64,000 nt of DNA from Rheinheimera baltica DSM 14885 (GTDB lineage Bacteria > Pseudomonadota > Gammaproteobacteria > Enterobacterales > Alteromonadaceae): positions 1-64,000 of the forward strand of contig NZ_AUDG01000013.1 of assembly GCF_000425345.1 (NCBI RefSeq). Reading direction: 5' to 3'. The position numbers and the translations under genes were made by a program. Position 1 is the first letter of the stretch. Every line of letters starts with the position of its first letter. The notes under the pieces were generated by a model. The model saw only the letters and a program-made list of their open reading frames with translations, was not told where the DNA came from and made no database searches. Of this stretch, positions 35,851-45,589 are shown piece after piece.

Positions 35851-37647
35851 TGGCTGGTCTACGTCGGTGCCTTTGATAATGGCGACGTAGTAGCTGAGTA
35901 ACTGCAACGGCAGGGTGTAGACGATGGGTGCCAGGATGTCGGCGACGTGCGGTACGTTGATTACCCGCATGGTGTCGTCAGACTGGAACTTGGCATCGGC
36001 GTCGGCGAATACGTATAAAATACCGCCACGGGCGCGCACTTCTTCGACGTTTGATTTCAGCTTTTCTAACAGGTCGTTGTTAGGCGCTACCACGATAATC
36101 GGCATTTGCGCGTCAATCAGCGCCAGCGGGCCGTGCTTTAACTCGCCTGCGGCGTAGGCTTCGGCATGAATGTACGAGATTTCTTTAAGCTTTAACGCGC
36201 CTTCCATGGCGATAGGGTACTGATCGCCACGGCCTAAAAACAACGCATGGTGCTTGTCGGCAAATTCCTCGGCTAAGGCTTCAATTTGTGGCGCCAGCGT
36301 TAAGGCTTGTTCCAGTTTACCCGGTAAGCTTTTCAGCGCTGCGGTTAACTCGTGCTGTTGTACCGCGGTTAAGCCGTTATATTTGCCAATCGCCAGCGTT
36401 AACATGGCTAAGCCCACTAATTGCGTGGTAAAGGCTTTGGTAGAGGCTACACCAATTTCGGCGCCGGCGCGGGTCATAAAAGCTAAGTCCGATTCACGCA
36501 CCAGTGATGAACCCGCTACGTTACAAATGGTTAAACTGCCCACATAACCGGCTTCTTTGGCTAAGCGCAATGCGGCTAAGGTATCGGCCGTTTCGCCAGA
36601 TTGCGAAATGCTTACCAATAAACTATTTGGCTGCACGAACGATTTGCGGTAGCGAAATTCAGAAGCAATTTCAACGTTACAGGAAATGCCGCCTAACGAT
36701 TCTAACCAGTAGCGCGCCACCATGCCCGAGTGATAACTGGTACCACAGGCCACAATTTGCACATGCTTAACTTGTTTAAATAGCTCTGCTGCACCGTTGC
36801 CAAAGGTTTCGTCTAACACGGAATCGCTGCTTAAACGGCCTTCAAGGGTGTTATTGATTGCGGCTGGCTGCTCGTAAATTTCTTTTAGCATAAAGTGGCG
36901 GTACTGGCCTTTGTCGCCAGCGTCGTAACTTACGTTAGACTCGTGTACTTCGCGCTCGACAGCATTACCATTGCTATCAAAAATGCTTACGCTGTGACGG
37001 GTAATTTCTGCCACGTCGCCTTCTTCAAGAAACATAAACCGACGGGTAACCGGCAACAATGCCAGCTGATCTGAGGCAATAAAGTTTTCACCAATACCCA
37101 GGCCAATAACCAACGGGCTGCCTGAACGGGCAACTACCACGCGGCTGGCGTCGGTTTTGTCCATAAGCACGGTGCCATAAGCGCCATGCAATTGCTTAAC
37201 CGATTTTTGAACTGCCGCCAGCAAACTACCGGCAGTTTTAAGTTCTTCTTCCACTAAGTGCGCGATAACTTCGGTGTCGGTGTCAGAGGTAAACACATAA
37301 CCTTTAGCTTTTAAGGCATCGCGAAGCGGGCTGTGGTTTTCAATAATGCCGTTGTGCACTACGGTAATATTGCTGGAAACATGCGGGTGAGCATTGCGCT
37401 CGCTGGGCTCGCCGTGTGTGGCCCAACGGGTGTGGGCAATACCGGTGCCACCTGTTACCGGCTTTTCAGCAACGGCATCGGCCAGCTCTTTTACCTTTCC
37501 CAAACGGCGTAAGCGGGTTAACTCACCGCTTTGCGTCACAACCGCAACACCGGCAGAGTCATAGCCGCGGTATTCCAAGCGGCGCAGACCTTCAACCAGA
37601 ATATCTACCACATCACGTTGCGCTACCGCGCCAACTATTCCACACAT
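35818..37647 (-). CDS. glmS: Glutamine-fructose-6-phosphate aminotransferase (isomerizing)
   Basis: The protein is 609 residues, the usual length. GlmS makes glucosamine-6-phosphate from fructose-6-phosphate and glutamine, the first step to UDP-GlcNAc for peptidoglycan and LPS. The N-terminal nucleophile cysteine is in CGIVGAV, and the glutaminase segment ([18 protein letters not shown]) is followed by two SIS domains and the C-terminal [13 protein letters not shown]. It ends 20 bp before the TTTAT of element A. It probably shares a transcript with the DeoR-type gene 53 bp upstream. Confidence 0.98.
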   Translation of the reverse strand: MCGIVGAVAQRDVVDILVEGLRRLEYRGYDSAGVAVVTQSGELTRLRRLGKVKELADAVAEKPVTGGTGIAHTRWATHGEPSERNAHPHVSSNITVVHNGIIENHSPLRDALKAKGYVFTSDTDTEVIAHLVEEELKTAGSLLAAVQKSVKQLHGAYGTVLMDKTDASRVVVARSGSPLVIGLGIGENFIASDQLALLPVTRRFMFLEEGDVAEITRHSVSIFDSNGNAVEREVHESNVSYDAGDKGQYRHFMLKEIYEQPAAINNTLEGRLSSDSVLDETFGNGAAELFKQVKHVQIVACGTSYHSGMVARYWLESLGGISCNVEIASEFRYRKSFVQPNSLLVSISQSGETADTLAALRLAKEAGYVGSLTICNVAGSSLVRESDLAFMTRAGAEIGVASTKAFTTQLVGLAMLTLAIGKYNGLTAVQQHELTAALKSLPGKLEQALTLAPQIEALAEEFADKHHALFLGRGDQYPIAMEGALKLKEISYIHAEAYAAGELKHGPLALIDAQMPIIVVAPNNDLLEKLKSNVEEVRARGGILYVFADADAKFQSDDTMRVINVPHVADILAPIVYTLPLQLLSYYVAIIKGTDVDQPRNLAKSVTVE

Positions 37648-37700
37648 ATTGTTTCTCCAAAAACCGTTAATTCGTTGTATTTATGCAAAGGCCGCAGCGG

Positions 37701-38468
37701 TTAACCGGCTACGCGGATTACCCTTACGCCTTGTTGTTCTATTAATGCCGCATCGGCGGCAGGCAAGCCTTCGTCGGTGACTAATACTTTGATCATTGAC
37801 CAGGACAATTCTAAGTTGTGTATTTTGCGGCCCAACTTGTCAGACTCCAACATAACAATGACTTCGCGCGCTACGTCGGCCATTACCCGGCTTAAGCTGT
37901 ATAACTCGTTGTACGTGGTGGTACCACGCGCTAAATCGATACCGTCTGCGCCAATAAACAGCTGATCAAAATCATAGTTGCGTAGCATCTGTTCCGCTAA
38001 CTGGCCTTGAAATGCCTCTGACTGCGGGTCCCAGGTTCCGCCAGTCATCAGCAGGGTGGGTTCGTTTTCCAACTCGCGCAGCGCATTGGCTATTCCCAAC
38101 GAATTGGTCATTACCACTAAGCCACGTTTTGCAGCCAGTTCAGGTAACAATGCCGCCGTAGTGCGGCCGCTATCAATAATAATGCGATAATGATCTTTAA
38201 TCAGACTGGCTGCTGCTTTGGCAATTGCCAACTTTCGTTTCGAAACCTTTGCTAAACTTGAATCACTTACAAAGTCTTGCGGTACCGGCACCGCACCACC
38301 ATAACGGCGCAATAACAAACCGGCTTGTTCCAGCACCGTCAAGTCCTTACGAATAGTTACTTCCGACGTTTGAAACTGTTCTGCCAGCTGCTCAACCGAT
38401 AGCTCGCCTTGCTGTTGCAGTTGGCTAACAATGAGATGGCGCCGTTGTTGGGTATTTCGTTTATTCAT
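37701..38468 (-). CDS. DeoR-family transcriptional regulator
   Basis: The protein is 255 residues. The N-terminal winged helix (residues 5-57, QLAEQFQTSEVTIRKDLTVLE) is the DeoR signature. The C-terminal DeoRC sugar-phosphate sensor domain has DSGRTTAALLPEL and FIGADGIDLARG. Its place directly before glmS, with a 53-bp gap in the same direction, suggests that it senses an amino-sugar phosphate and controls glmS. This is inferred from context only. Confidence 0.9.
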   Translation of the reverse strand: MNKRNTQQRRHLIVSQLQQQGELSVEQLAEQFQTSEVTIRKDLTVLEQAGLLLRRYGGAVPVPQDFVSDSSLAKVSKRKLAIAKAAASLIKDHYRIIIDSGRTTAALLPELAAKRGLVVMTNSLGIANALRELENEPTLLMTGGTWDPQSEAFQGQLAEQMLRNYDFDQLFIGADGIDLARGTTTYNELYSLSRVMADVAREVIVMLESDKLGRKIHNLELSWSMIKVLVTDEGLPAADAALIEQQGVRVIRVAG

Positions 38469-38561
38469 ATCTTTCGATTAAGTTTCGAAGTGAAAGATAT
38501 TTTAAGCTGAATTAATAATTTTGCAAGTCGCAATTTTATGGCTGGCGAGTAACGCAATAAA

Positions 38562-38601
38562 GTTAATGATAACCATTTGCATTTGATAATTATTCGTATT
38601 A
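38562..38601 (+). promoter_or_regulatory. Tandem Fur-box-like sites upstream of the flavoprotein reductase
   Basis: GTTAATGATAACCATTTGC (38562-38580) matches the Fur consensus GATAATGATAATCATTATC at 15 of 19 positions. A second match (about 13 of 19, GATAATTATTCGTATTATA) starts at 38585. Iron-dependent repression of the following gene is likely. Confidence 0.6.
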
Positions 38602-38726
38602 TAGTTTGTCGCGTTAACGGATTAAATGCTTTACCAGGCCACGGATGGGTCTCCTGGTCGTTGTTTTACTTGTCTTGCACGTTAGGGGGTGGGTTTTGCC
38701 ACCCCTGTTTTTTTCTCAGGTTATTT

Positions 38727-40505
38727 ATGTTTCAACGCTGGCAATATCTGTTGGAAAAATGGCATTTGCTGGCCTTGCTGCTATTGCCTTTATACTATGC
38801 GTACTCAACAACAGCAGACAATTTACGGTCTGTAGTTCTGCTTTACGGCCTGTATAGCATTATTGTTGTTGCCAGCCTATGTCGCTTACCTTTGGCCTCG
38901 CCACCAGCAAAAATAACCGGCTGGGCCTGGCTGGAACAGTTTTTATTTCTTGCACTTTTACTCACACTGCTTGGCCTATTTTATCTGCCGCAGGCTCCCT
39001 TTTCATCTTTCGCTGCGCAGGTACTTTGGTTAAATACGCAACTGGCTTTCGCCGGATTATTGCTAAAGCACTACTGGGCAGTAAAAACACGCCAAGCTAG
39101 CGCAAAAACGGTTAATACCGCACCGCATTGGTTGGTGGGGTATGCCAGCCAATCAGGCGTGGCGCAACAGCTAGCACAACATAATGCAGCCCAACTACAG
39201 CAAGCGGGCTTTGCGGTTACCCTGGCAGAGCTAAACCAAATTAACCAACTTCAACTCAATAGTTTCCAGCGGGCACTATTTGTCGTCAGTACTTACGGTG
39301 ACGGTGAGCCACCAGATAATGCCAATCAGTTTTATCAACTGGCGCAGCAGTGGCAGCATTCACTGCATCAGTTGCAATTTGCCGTATTAGCTTTAGGAGA
39401 CAGCCGCTATCAGCAGTTTTGTGCTTTTGGTCGCTGGCTACATACCTGGTTACAACAGCGTGATGCTAAACCGTTGCATCCACTTCTAGAGCTAGACACG
39501 GCAAAGCAGCAAGCGCCGGTAATGACACAATGGCAACAGCTGTTAACTGGCTTTACCAAAACACAGGCCCCGCAAATGCAACCAATCTGGCAGCAAGCGC
39601 GCTTAGAAAGCCGTTACATTGCCAACCCAGCCAGTAAAGGCTTGCCGTGTTTCATTGTAAAGTTACAGCTGCCTAGGGGGAGCCAATGGCAAGCCGGTGA
39701 TATTGTCGATATTCAGCCAGAAAACAGTAAGTGCAACGTGGCGTTATGGTTAACGCAACACCAGATCAACGGGTGTCAGGCAGTACAATACAAAAGCCAA
39801 CATATGCCGCTATGCTGGGCGCTAGCTGAGTTACAGCTGGACAACGTCTTGCCGCCACCTGAAGGGGTGCCGGTAGAACGTTGGCTGGCGCAACAGCCAA
39901 CGCTGCCACTGCGAAGTTATTCTATCGCGTCGTTGCCTGAAGAAGGCCCTGCCGTGCTGCTGGTACGCCAAGTGAAAAAGCCCGACGACACCTTGGGTAT
40001 AGGTTCAGGCTGGCTTACGGCGTGGTCAATAGAGCAACAGTTAATACAAGTGCGGCTGCGTGAGCATACACCATTTCATTTACCCCCAGACGACATACCG
40101 TTAATCCTTATCGCCAGCGGTACGGGTATTGCCGGACTACGCGCCTTATTGGCACAACGGGTTAAACGGGGGCAGCGGCAAAACTGGCTGATATTTGGTG
40201 AGCGCCACCCAGACAGCGACTTTTTCTTTGCTAAAGATATTCGCCATTGGCAGCAGCAAGGTTTTATACCGCAATGCGATCTGGCGTTCTCACAAGCGCA
40301 CGCAAACAAGTATTATGTACAACACGCACTGGCAGCAAAACGTGAGCAGGTAAAACAATGGTTGGCCAGCGGCGCCGCTATCTATGTTTGCGGCAGCCTG
40401 CAAGGTATGGGCAGCGCTGTACATCAGGTGCTCACCAACATTATGGGAGATGCCGCGCTTAGCCGGTTACAACAACAGGGGCGTTACCGGCGAGATCTGT
40501 ACTAG
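38727..40505 (+). CDS. Membrane-anchored flavodoxin/NAD(P)H reductase (CysJ-like), probable iron-regulated reductase
   Basis: The protein is 592 residues from ATG 38727, with CAGG six bases upstream. A frame open from 38577 would add 50 residues with no sensible domain. Four hydrophobic helices occupy about residues 5-120. A flavodoxin domain follows (GYASQSGVAQQLAQ, then VVSTYGDGEPPDNANQF), then an FAD-binding domain (LRSYSIAS) and an NAD(P)-binding domain (LIASGTGIAGLRALL, YVCGSLQGMG). The layout is that of a diflavin reductase such as the sulfite reductase flavoprotein with an added membrane anchor. With Fur-like boxes upstream, a ferric or siderophore reductase role is plausible. It overlaps the convergent lipoprotein gene by 4 bp. 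Confidence 0.82.
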   Translation: MFQRWQYLLEKWHLLALLLLPLYYAYSTTADNLRSVVLLYGLYSIIVVASLCRLPLASPPAKITGWAWLEQFLFLALLLTLLGLFYLPQAPFSSFAAQVLWLNTQLAFAGLLLKHYWAVKTRQASAKTVNTAPHWLVGYASQSGVAQQLAQHNAAQLQQAGFAVTLAELNQINQLQLNSFQRALFVVSTYGDGEPPDNANQFYQLAQQWQHSLHQLQFAVLALGDSRYQQFCAFGRWLHTWLQQRDAKPLHPLLELDTAKQQAPVMTQWQQLLTGFTKTQAPQMQPIWQQARLESRYIANPASKGLPCFIVKLQLPRGSQWQAGDIVDIQPENSKCNVALWLTQHQINGCQAVQYKSQHMPLCWALAELQLDNVLPPPEGVPVERWLAQQPTLPLRSYSIASLPEEGPAVLLVRQVKKPDDTLGIGSGWLTAWSIEQQLIQVRLREHTPFHLPPDDIPLILIASGTGIAGLRALLAQRVKRGQRQNWLIFGERHPDSDFFFAKDIRHWQQQGFIPQCDLAFSQAHANKYYVQHALAAKREQVKQWLASGAAIYVCGSLQGMGSAVHQVLTNIMGDAALSRLQQQGRYRRDLY

Positions 40506-41059
40506 TTATTACCCGGTGCAAAGCTTATGCGGCCACTTTGTACTGCCATATTTATAGGCACCGCGGTAAGTAATTTTACCGTAGGGTTGGAGGTGTCTAG
40601 CCGGTAAACCGGATTATTCGCCAGAAAACCATTTACCAGCGCCAGCAATTCATTGCTTACCGGCGCCAGGTTACCGCGGTAGCCTGCCGCTTCAATAGTC
40701 GAACCCAGTAACTTAACCGAGCGCAGGTAAACGGCTTTTTCAGCGCCGTCATAATAAGGTACGCCTTCAACGTTCAGCTGCATGGTGGCCGGATAACTTA
40801 AACCAAATAACGACAAGGTTGCCGTTGCCCCCGTATTAACACGCACGCGGTCTGAATTGTCCGGGCCAATATCAACTTGCATTGTATCCACTTTCATATT
40901 TAGCGGAATGCCAGCCACATTAGCCTGACGCGTTAAGCTTGGTATTTGCTGGCGCAACAGTTGCTCAAGATCCGCCTCTGATACCGAGTAAGTAGACATT
41001 TGTTGCAATTGGCTGCAACCGGCTAGCAACAACACAAAAATATACAGGATGAATCTCAT
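40502..41059 (-). CDS. Lipoprotein of the DUF1439 type (YceB-like)
   Basis: The protein is 185 residues. A signal peptide ends in the lipobox LLLAGC, so the mature protein should be lipid-anchored. The rest (VSEADLEQLLRQQIP near the start, then a beta-rich lipid-binding-like fold) resembles the DUF1439 family of outer-membrane-linked lipoproteins. The exact function is unknown. Confidence 0.75.
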   Translation of the reverse strand: MRFILYIFVLLLAGCSQLQQMSTYSVSEADLEQLLRQQIPSLTRQANVAGIPLNMKVDTMQVDIGPDNSDRVRVNTGATATLSLFGLSYPATMQLNVEGVPYYDGAEKAVYLRSVKLLGSTIEAAGYRGNLAPVSNELLALVNGFLANNPVYRLDTSNPTVKLLTAVPINMAVQSGRISFAPGNN

Positions 41060-41223
41060 AATATCCCCAAAAATTATTGCCCTAAAGGCAAGGGCAAAAA
41101 CATGTTTTATCTGTGCTCTGTTATACCATTTCTTTCGCTAATCTGTATAAACTCATGCTTGAATAAACTTGTAAAGTACGTATTCTTGCATTAGCAGTTT
41201 CTCATTTAACATGGTAGCGTCGT

Positions 41224-44073
41224 TTGCCTAAACCAAACCAACCTCAACGTATATCACTTAAAGCGCGGCCAATAAAAGTAACCTTATTGATTTTACTGGT
41301 TATGCTTGGCATCACGTCAATGCCTTCGTTGTTGAACGTGGTGTTACCAGAGATACCCTATAGCATTTACTTACCTCTGCATACCATATTGGAAGTGATT
41401 GCAGTTGTGCTTGCGGGGATGACGTTTGCCGTTATTCGAGAACAAGCGCTGGTAAAAATGACACTTCGTAGTGCAGTAGTCGCATGCGCGTTTTTCGCTA
41501 TTTTTTGGCTCGATTTAGCACACTTACTGTCTTATAAAGGCATGCCACCATATTTTAATGAAAATACAGCGGAAAAAGCCATTAACTTTTGGCTTGTTGC
41601 GCGGCTGTTAGGTGCTACAACACTGTGTTTTGTTGTTTTACCGCTGGCAGATAAACGTACAGGCTTAAAGCAGTATTATGCCATGCTAGCAGCAGCGATA
41701 ACGCTGGTTTTAGCTTGCCATTACTGGTTTATCTTACACCCCGAAGCGATACCACGCACTTATATTGAAGGTATGGGGCTAACTCAGTTTAAGATTGTCA
41801 CTGAATACAGTGTCATTTTTATTAGTGCAGTTACGATTTACCTAATTATTTTATATCGTCATTTTCAAAGAGCATTTCACGCTCCGGCACTGCTCGCTGC
41901 TGTGGTTACAACGATACTTAGCGAGCTATGTTTTACGTTATATAACCAACTAAGTGATATTTATAATATTATTGGCCACCTATTAAAGCTTGTTTCTTAC
42001 TTATTTTTATATCGAGCTCTCGTTTATGAAACATTAGCGGCCCCTTACTTACAACTCGTTCGTTCTAAAGCAGAATTAGCCGCAACCCTATCAGCAACAC
42101 CCGATATTCTGCTCGATGTTGACCAAAATGGTGTATTGCATAGAGTACATTCCCGCCCAGACAGTAATATGAGTATCGCATCAACGCACTTTATCGGCAG
42201 TAACACCAAGGACGTATTACCACAAAATATTGCTGAAACCATGTTAAAAGCAATGAATCAAGCCGCGCAAAGAAAAGGCTGTTCAGACGCTTATCAATGT
42301 GCGTTAAACGACGCGAATGCCGCAGCGCCAATTTGGTTTCAGATAATTGCTGCCATTAAACCCAATACAGCTTCTTTACAGCGCTTTATTTTGTCTGTTC
42401 GCGATATTACTGCGCAAAAAAATTTACATGCCTCGGAGCAATTAAACGCTTTGGCGTTTCATACTCGTGAAGCCATTATGATTACCGATGCTGAGCAACG
42501 TATTATTCGGGTTAACCCCGCTTTTACTGACATTACCGGTTACAGTGAAGCTGAAATTGTAGGACAAAACCCTTCCAGGCTGAGTTCTGGCTTACACGAC
42601 AAATTGTTTTACCAGCGACTGTGGGGAGCGCTTAAAGAGTACGATGTGTGGAGTGGTGAAATTTACAATAGACGGAAAAATGGCGAGGTTTTTCCAGAGC
42701 ATGTCATTATTAATGCCCTGAAAGATAATGAAGGGCAAGTTACACATTATATCGCCAGTTTTAATGACATTAGTAAGGCCAAGGCAGATCAACAACGTAT
42801 TCACCGTTTAGCGTTTTACGATCCACTCACGCATTTACCGAATCGCCGTTTATTATTGGACAAAATTGTTGATACACAATCTGAAAGTCAGCGTAATGGC
42901 CAGTTTGCAGCGTTATTTTTTATCGATCTGGATCATTTTAAACGCCTAAACGACAGCTTGGGTCACTCGTTTGGTGATGAACTATTACGTCAACTTGCCG
43001 ACAGACTTCAACTGACAATTAGAACTACGGATATCCTGGCCCGCCCCGGCGGTGATGAGTTTATTTTACTCGCTAAACTACAAACAACCGACCAAACAGC
43101 CGCGGCTTTGGACGCACAAATTCTTGGCAACAAGGTACTTGAGCAAATTAGACAGCCTTATATGCTGAAAAATCACCAATACAATATTACTGCCAGTATT
43201 GGTATTGCGTTATTTAATGACAGTAGTAACGGAGTAGACGAGTTAATGTCGTCAGCAGATCTTGCTATGTATCATTCAAAAGAAAGTGGTCGCAATCAAC
43301 TTTTTTTCTTTGAACCTCAAATGCAACAAAAGCTAAAACAGCGCCAAAAAATGGAGCAGGGGTTAAAACAAGGTTTGGCTAATGAACAATTCCATGTTTA
43401 TTATCAGCCCAAAGTAAATACGTTAGGCCATGTTGTTGGTTATGAAGCCCTTATAAGGTGGCAGCACCCTGAGTTCGGTTTAATTAGCCCAGATAGTTTT
43501 ATTCCGCTGGCAGAAAGTACCGGCCTTATTATCGATATAGGTAGTTGGGTATTGGAACAAGCTTGCGAGCAAATTGCTAAGTTTAGTGCTCAGGGAGAGT
43601 CGCTTTCAATTGCCGTTAATGTTAGCCAGCGTCAATTAACCCGCACAGACTTTGCGGAATTGGTCAGTACGATTGTCGTTAATAGTGGCATTGATCCCTC
43701 GCTGCTGGAGTTAGAAATTACAGAAAGTATGCTCAATGATGATCTGGAAAATACGCGACAAAAATTAACGGCCCTTAGCCAACTAGGTATCACTTTTTCT
43801 CTAGACGACTTTGGAACTGGTTATTCATCGCTCTATTATTTACAAAAGCTTCCAATGAATGTACTTAAAATTGACCAATCCTTTGTGCGGGAATTTTTAA
43901 CACAAGAAACCGATTACGCTATTGTTAAAACCATTGTAGCAATGGCAAAAGCACTGTCCCTTAAAGTAGTGGCTGAGGGCGTAGAAGAACAGGAACAGTA
44001 TGAGGCGCTTGTTGCTTTAGAATGTGATTTTTTTCAAGGTTATTTATTTGGAAAACCATCTCCGTTGTCATAA
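41224..44073 (+). CDS. MASE3-PAS-PAS-GGDEF-EAL c-di-GMP signalling protein
   Basis: The protein is 949 residues from a TTG at 41224. No ATG in frame gives the full sensor; the next is at about residue 27. A MASE3-like membrane sensor with several helices fills about residues 18-275 (LHTILEVIAVVLAG, DLAHLLSYKGMPP). Two PAS domains follow (about 283-395 and 400-515), then GGDEF (about 520-690) and EAL (about 700-949). The cyclase motif GGDEF is intact and preceded by an RTTD inhibitory site. The phosphodiesterase motif EAL and the DDFGTGYSS loop are also intact. Both activities are therefore possible. Confidence 0.93.
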   Translation: MPKPNQPQRISLKARPIKVTLLILLVMLGITSMPSLLNVVLPEIPYSIYLPLHTILEVIAVVLAGMTFAVIREQALVKMTLRSAVVACAFFAIFWLDLAHLLSYKGMPPYFNENTAEKAINFWLVARLLGATTLCFVVLPLADKRTGLKQYYAMLAAAITLVLACHYWFILHPEAIPRTYIEGMGLTQFKIVTEYSVIFISAVTIYLIILYRHFQRAFHAPALLAAVVTTILSELCFTLYNQLSDIYNIIGHLLKLVSYLFLYRALVYETLAAPYLQLVRSKAELAATLSATPDILLDVDQNGVLHRVHSRPDSNMSIASTHFIGSNTKDVLPQNIAETMLKAMNQAAQRKGCSDAYQCALNDANAAAPIWFQIIAAIKPNTASLQRFILSVRDITAQKNLHASEQLNALAFHTREAIMITDAEQRIIRVNPAFTDITGYSEAEIVGQNPSRLSSGLHDKLFYQRLWGALKEYDVWSGEIYNRRKNGEVFPEHVIINALKDNEGQVTHYIASFNDISKAKADQQRIHRLAFYDPLTHLPNRRLLLDKIVDTQSESQRNGQFAALFFIDLDHFKRLNDSLGHSFGDELLRQLADRLQLTIRTTDILARPGGDEFILLAKLQTTDQTAAALDAQILGNKVLEQIRQPYMLKNHQYNITASIGIALFNDSSNGVDELMSSADLAMYHSKESGRNQLFFFEPQMQQKLKQRQKMEQGLKQGLANEQFHVYYQPKVNTLGHVVGYEALIRWQHPEFGLISPDSFIPLAESTGLIIDIGSWVLEQACEQIAKFSAQGESLSIAVNVSQRQLTRTDFAELVSTIVVNSGIDPSLLELEITESMLNDDLENTRQKLTALSQLGITFSLDDFGTGYSSLYYLQKLPMNVLKIDQSFVREFLTQETDYAIVKTIVAMAKALSLKVVAEGVEEQEQYEALVALECDFFQGYLFGKPSPLS

Positions 44074-44086
44074 AGTGAGTTTTAAG

Positions 44087-44102
44087 TGCTCCACGTGAAA
44101 CA
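44087..44102. promoter_or_regulatory. parS-like centromere site
   Basis: TGCTCCACGTGAAACA differs at one base from the 16-bp parS TGTTCCACGTGAAACA recognised by chromosomal ParB. It is intergenic and lies about 10-11 kb from parB-parA and 14 kb from the origin, where parS sites are expected. Confidence 0.75.
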
Positions 44103-44207
44103 CAACCGACCAGTAAAGCACAGTCACTGTGAAGCAGTCACACCGATTAAGTTGTGATATGCTCGAGCGCGTTCACGGGAACCTATACAACATAATGAGA
44201 AACGACC

Positions 44208-45347
44208 ATGTCCTTGATCCTTAAACTTATTGCCGGCATTGTGCTGGGTATGCTGTGTGGTTTATATGCGCCACATTGGGTTACACAGCTGTTAATTACC
44301 TTTAAAGGCCTGTTTGGCGAACTGCTGTTTTTTACAGTGCCACTGCTTATCTTATTCTTTATCACTAGCGGTATTGCGGCTTTACCCCGTAATTCTGGCA
44401 AGTTGCTTAGTCGTACTCTGGGTTTAGCCTATTTATCGACAGTAACTGCCGGTACGCTGGCGTTTTTGGTTGCCAGTGTTGTAGTGCCTATGCTCACTCA
44501 AGCGAATAGTGCCGCCGCACCCGCCAACGTTGCGCATTTAGCTCCCTTTATTGAAATGGATATTCCACCAGCCATCAGTGTAATGACGGCACTGGTATTA
44601 GCCTTTATCTTTGGTTTGGGTATAGCGGCGACACAAGCGCAGCAATTAAAACAGTTATCTGATCAAGGCCGCGATGTTATCCAGTTAATGCTGGAAAAAG
44701 TGATTATTCCACTATTACCTCTGTATATCGCCGGTGAATTTGCCCAAATGGCAGCAGCGGGCACCGTGTTTGGCACACTTAAAACTTTTGGTATCGTTTT
44801 GGTGCTGGCCGTTGCTATGCATTGGTGCTGGATCATCACGCTGTACACTATTGCCGGTATCAAGGCCGGAAAATCGCCTTTTGCACTGATTAAAAACATG
44901 ATGCCAGCCTATTTTACTGCGCTGGGTACCATGTCAAGCGCAGCGACCATTCCGGTTTCGTTACAAGCGACCAAAGCCAATGGCGTAAAACCGGATGTGG
45001 CTAACTTTACCGTACCGCTGTGTGCAACTATTCACTTATCTGGGTCAACCATCACTATTGTTACCTGTGCTATGGCTGTGGTCACTATGGTTAATGGCCT
45101 GGAAATGCCGTCATTATTAACGGTGTTACCATTTATTTTTATGCTGGGTGTTGTAATGCTGGCTGCACCGGGTGTACCGGGTGGTGCCGTGATGTCAGCA
45201 GTAGGTTTACTTGGTTCTATGTTAGGCTTTGGCGAAGCGGCTATCGCACTGATGATTGCGCTGTACATGGCACAAGACAGCTTCGGTACTGCCTGTAATG
45301 TAACTGGCGACGGTGCTATAGCGGTGCTTGTAGACAAAGCTGAATGA
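44208..45347 (+). CDS. Dicarboxylate/amino acid:cation symporter (DAACS/SDF family)
   Basis: The protein is 379 residues, a little short for the family. About eight hydrophobic helices can be seen. The family signature in the re-entrant loop is present (TMSSAATIPVSLQATKANGV), as is a late GDGAIAVLVDK segment. The family imports glutamate, aspartate, serine or C4-dicarboxylates with sodium or protons in the inner membrane; the substrate is not predictable here. Confidence 0.88.
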   Translation: MSLILKLIAGIVLGMLCGLYAPHWVTQLLITFKGLFGELLFFTVPLLILFFITSGIAALPRNSGKLLSRTLGLAYLSTVTAGTLAFLVASVVVPMLTQANSAAAPANVAHLAPFIEMDIPPAISVMTALVLAFIFGLGIAATQAQQLKQLSDQGRDVIQLMLEKVIIPLLPLYIAGEFAQMAAAGTVFGTLKTFGIVLVLAVAMHWCWIITLYTIAGIKAGKSPFALIKNMMPAYFTALGTMSSAATIPVSLQATKANGVKPDVANFTVPLCATIHLSGSTITIVTCAMAVVTMVNGLEMPSLLTVLPFIFMLGVVMLAAPGVPGGAVMSAVGLLGSMLGFGEAAIALMIALYMAQDSFGTACNVTGDGAIAVLVDKAE

Positions 45348-45366
45348 GTTTCACACTGATAGTGTA

Positions 45367-45530
45367 GGTTGGAATCCCGATTTGGGCGTCACAGAGTGTC
45401 TGAGCCCTGCCGTAGGCAATAGGGCGACAAATTCGTCAGGAACGAATTTGAACAGCTTCGCTGGCCTGAAAGGGCTTGGGCAGGAAGCCCAAGCTAGTTG
45501 CTGTGACGAGCCAAAGCGGGAATTGCAACC
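45367..45530. repeat. 164-bp highly structured intergenic element (nested palindromes)
   Basis: The two ends pair over about 28 bases: GGTTG-CCCG-TTTGG-CGTCACAG (from 45367 to 45394) with CTGTGACG-CCAAA-CGGG-CAACC (45501-45530). Three hairpins stand inside: 45404-45425, 45428-45450 (CAAATTCGT/ACGAATTTG) and 45474-45494 (GCTTGGG/CCCAAGC). It looks like a mobile REP/MITE-like unit or a structured RNA. It lies between the symporter gene and the glmU terminator. Confidence 0.6.
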
Positions 45531-45556
45531 GGAGCTTACGCCGTCTGGACAATAAT

Positions 45557-45586
45557 AAAACAGCCCGCAAATGCGGGCTGTTTTTT
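45557..45586. terminator. Bidirectional terminator between symporter and glmU
   Basis: AAAACAGCCCGC pairs with GCGGGCTGTTTT around AAAT, giving T-tracts on both strands. It serves the two convergent genes. Confidence 0.88.
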
Positions 45587-45589
45587 AAC

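Noticed and set aside
38577-38726. N-terminal 50-residue extension of the flavoprotein reductase
   Set aside because: It would start within the Fur-like site, is rich in Cys, Trp and Phe without family resemblance, and the ATG at 38727 has a ribosome binding site.
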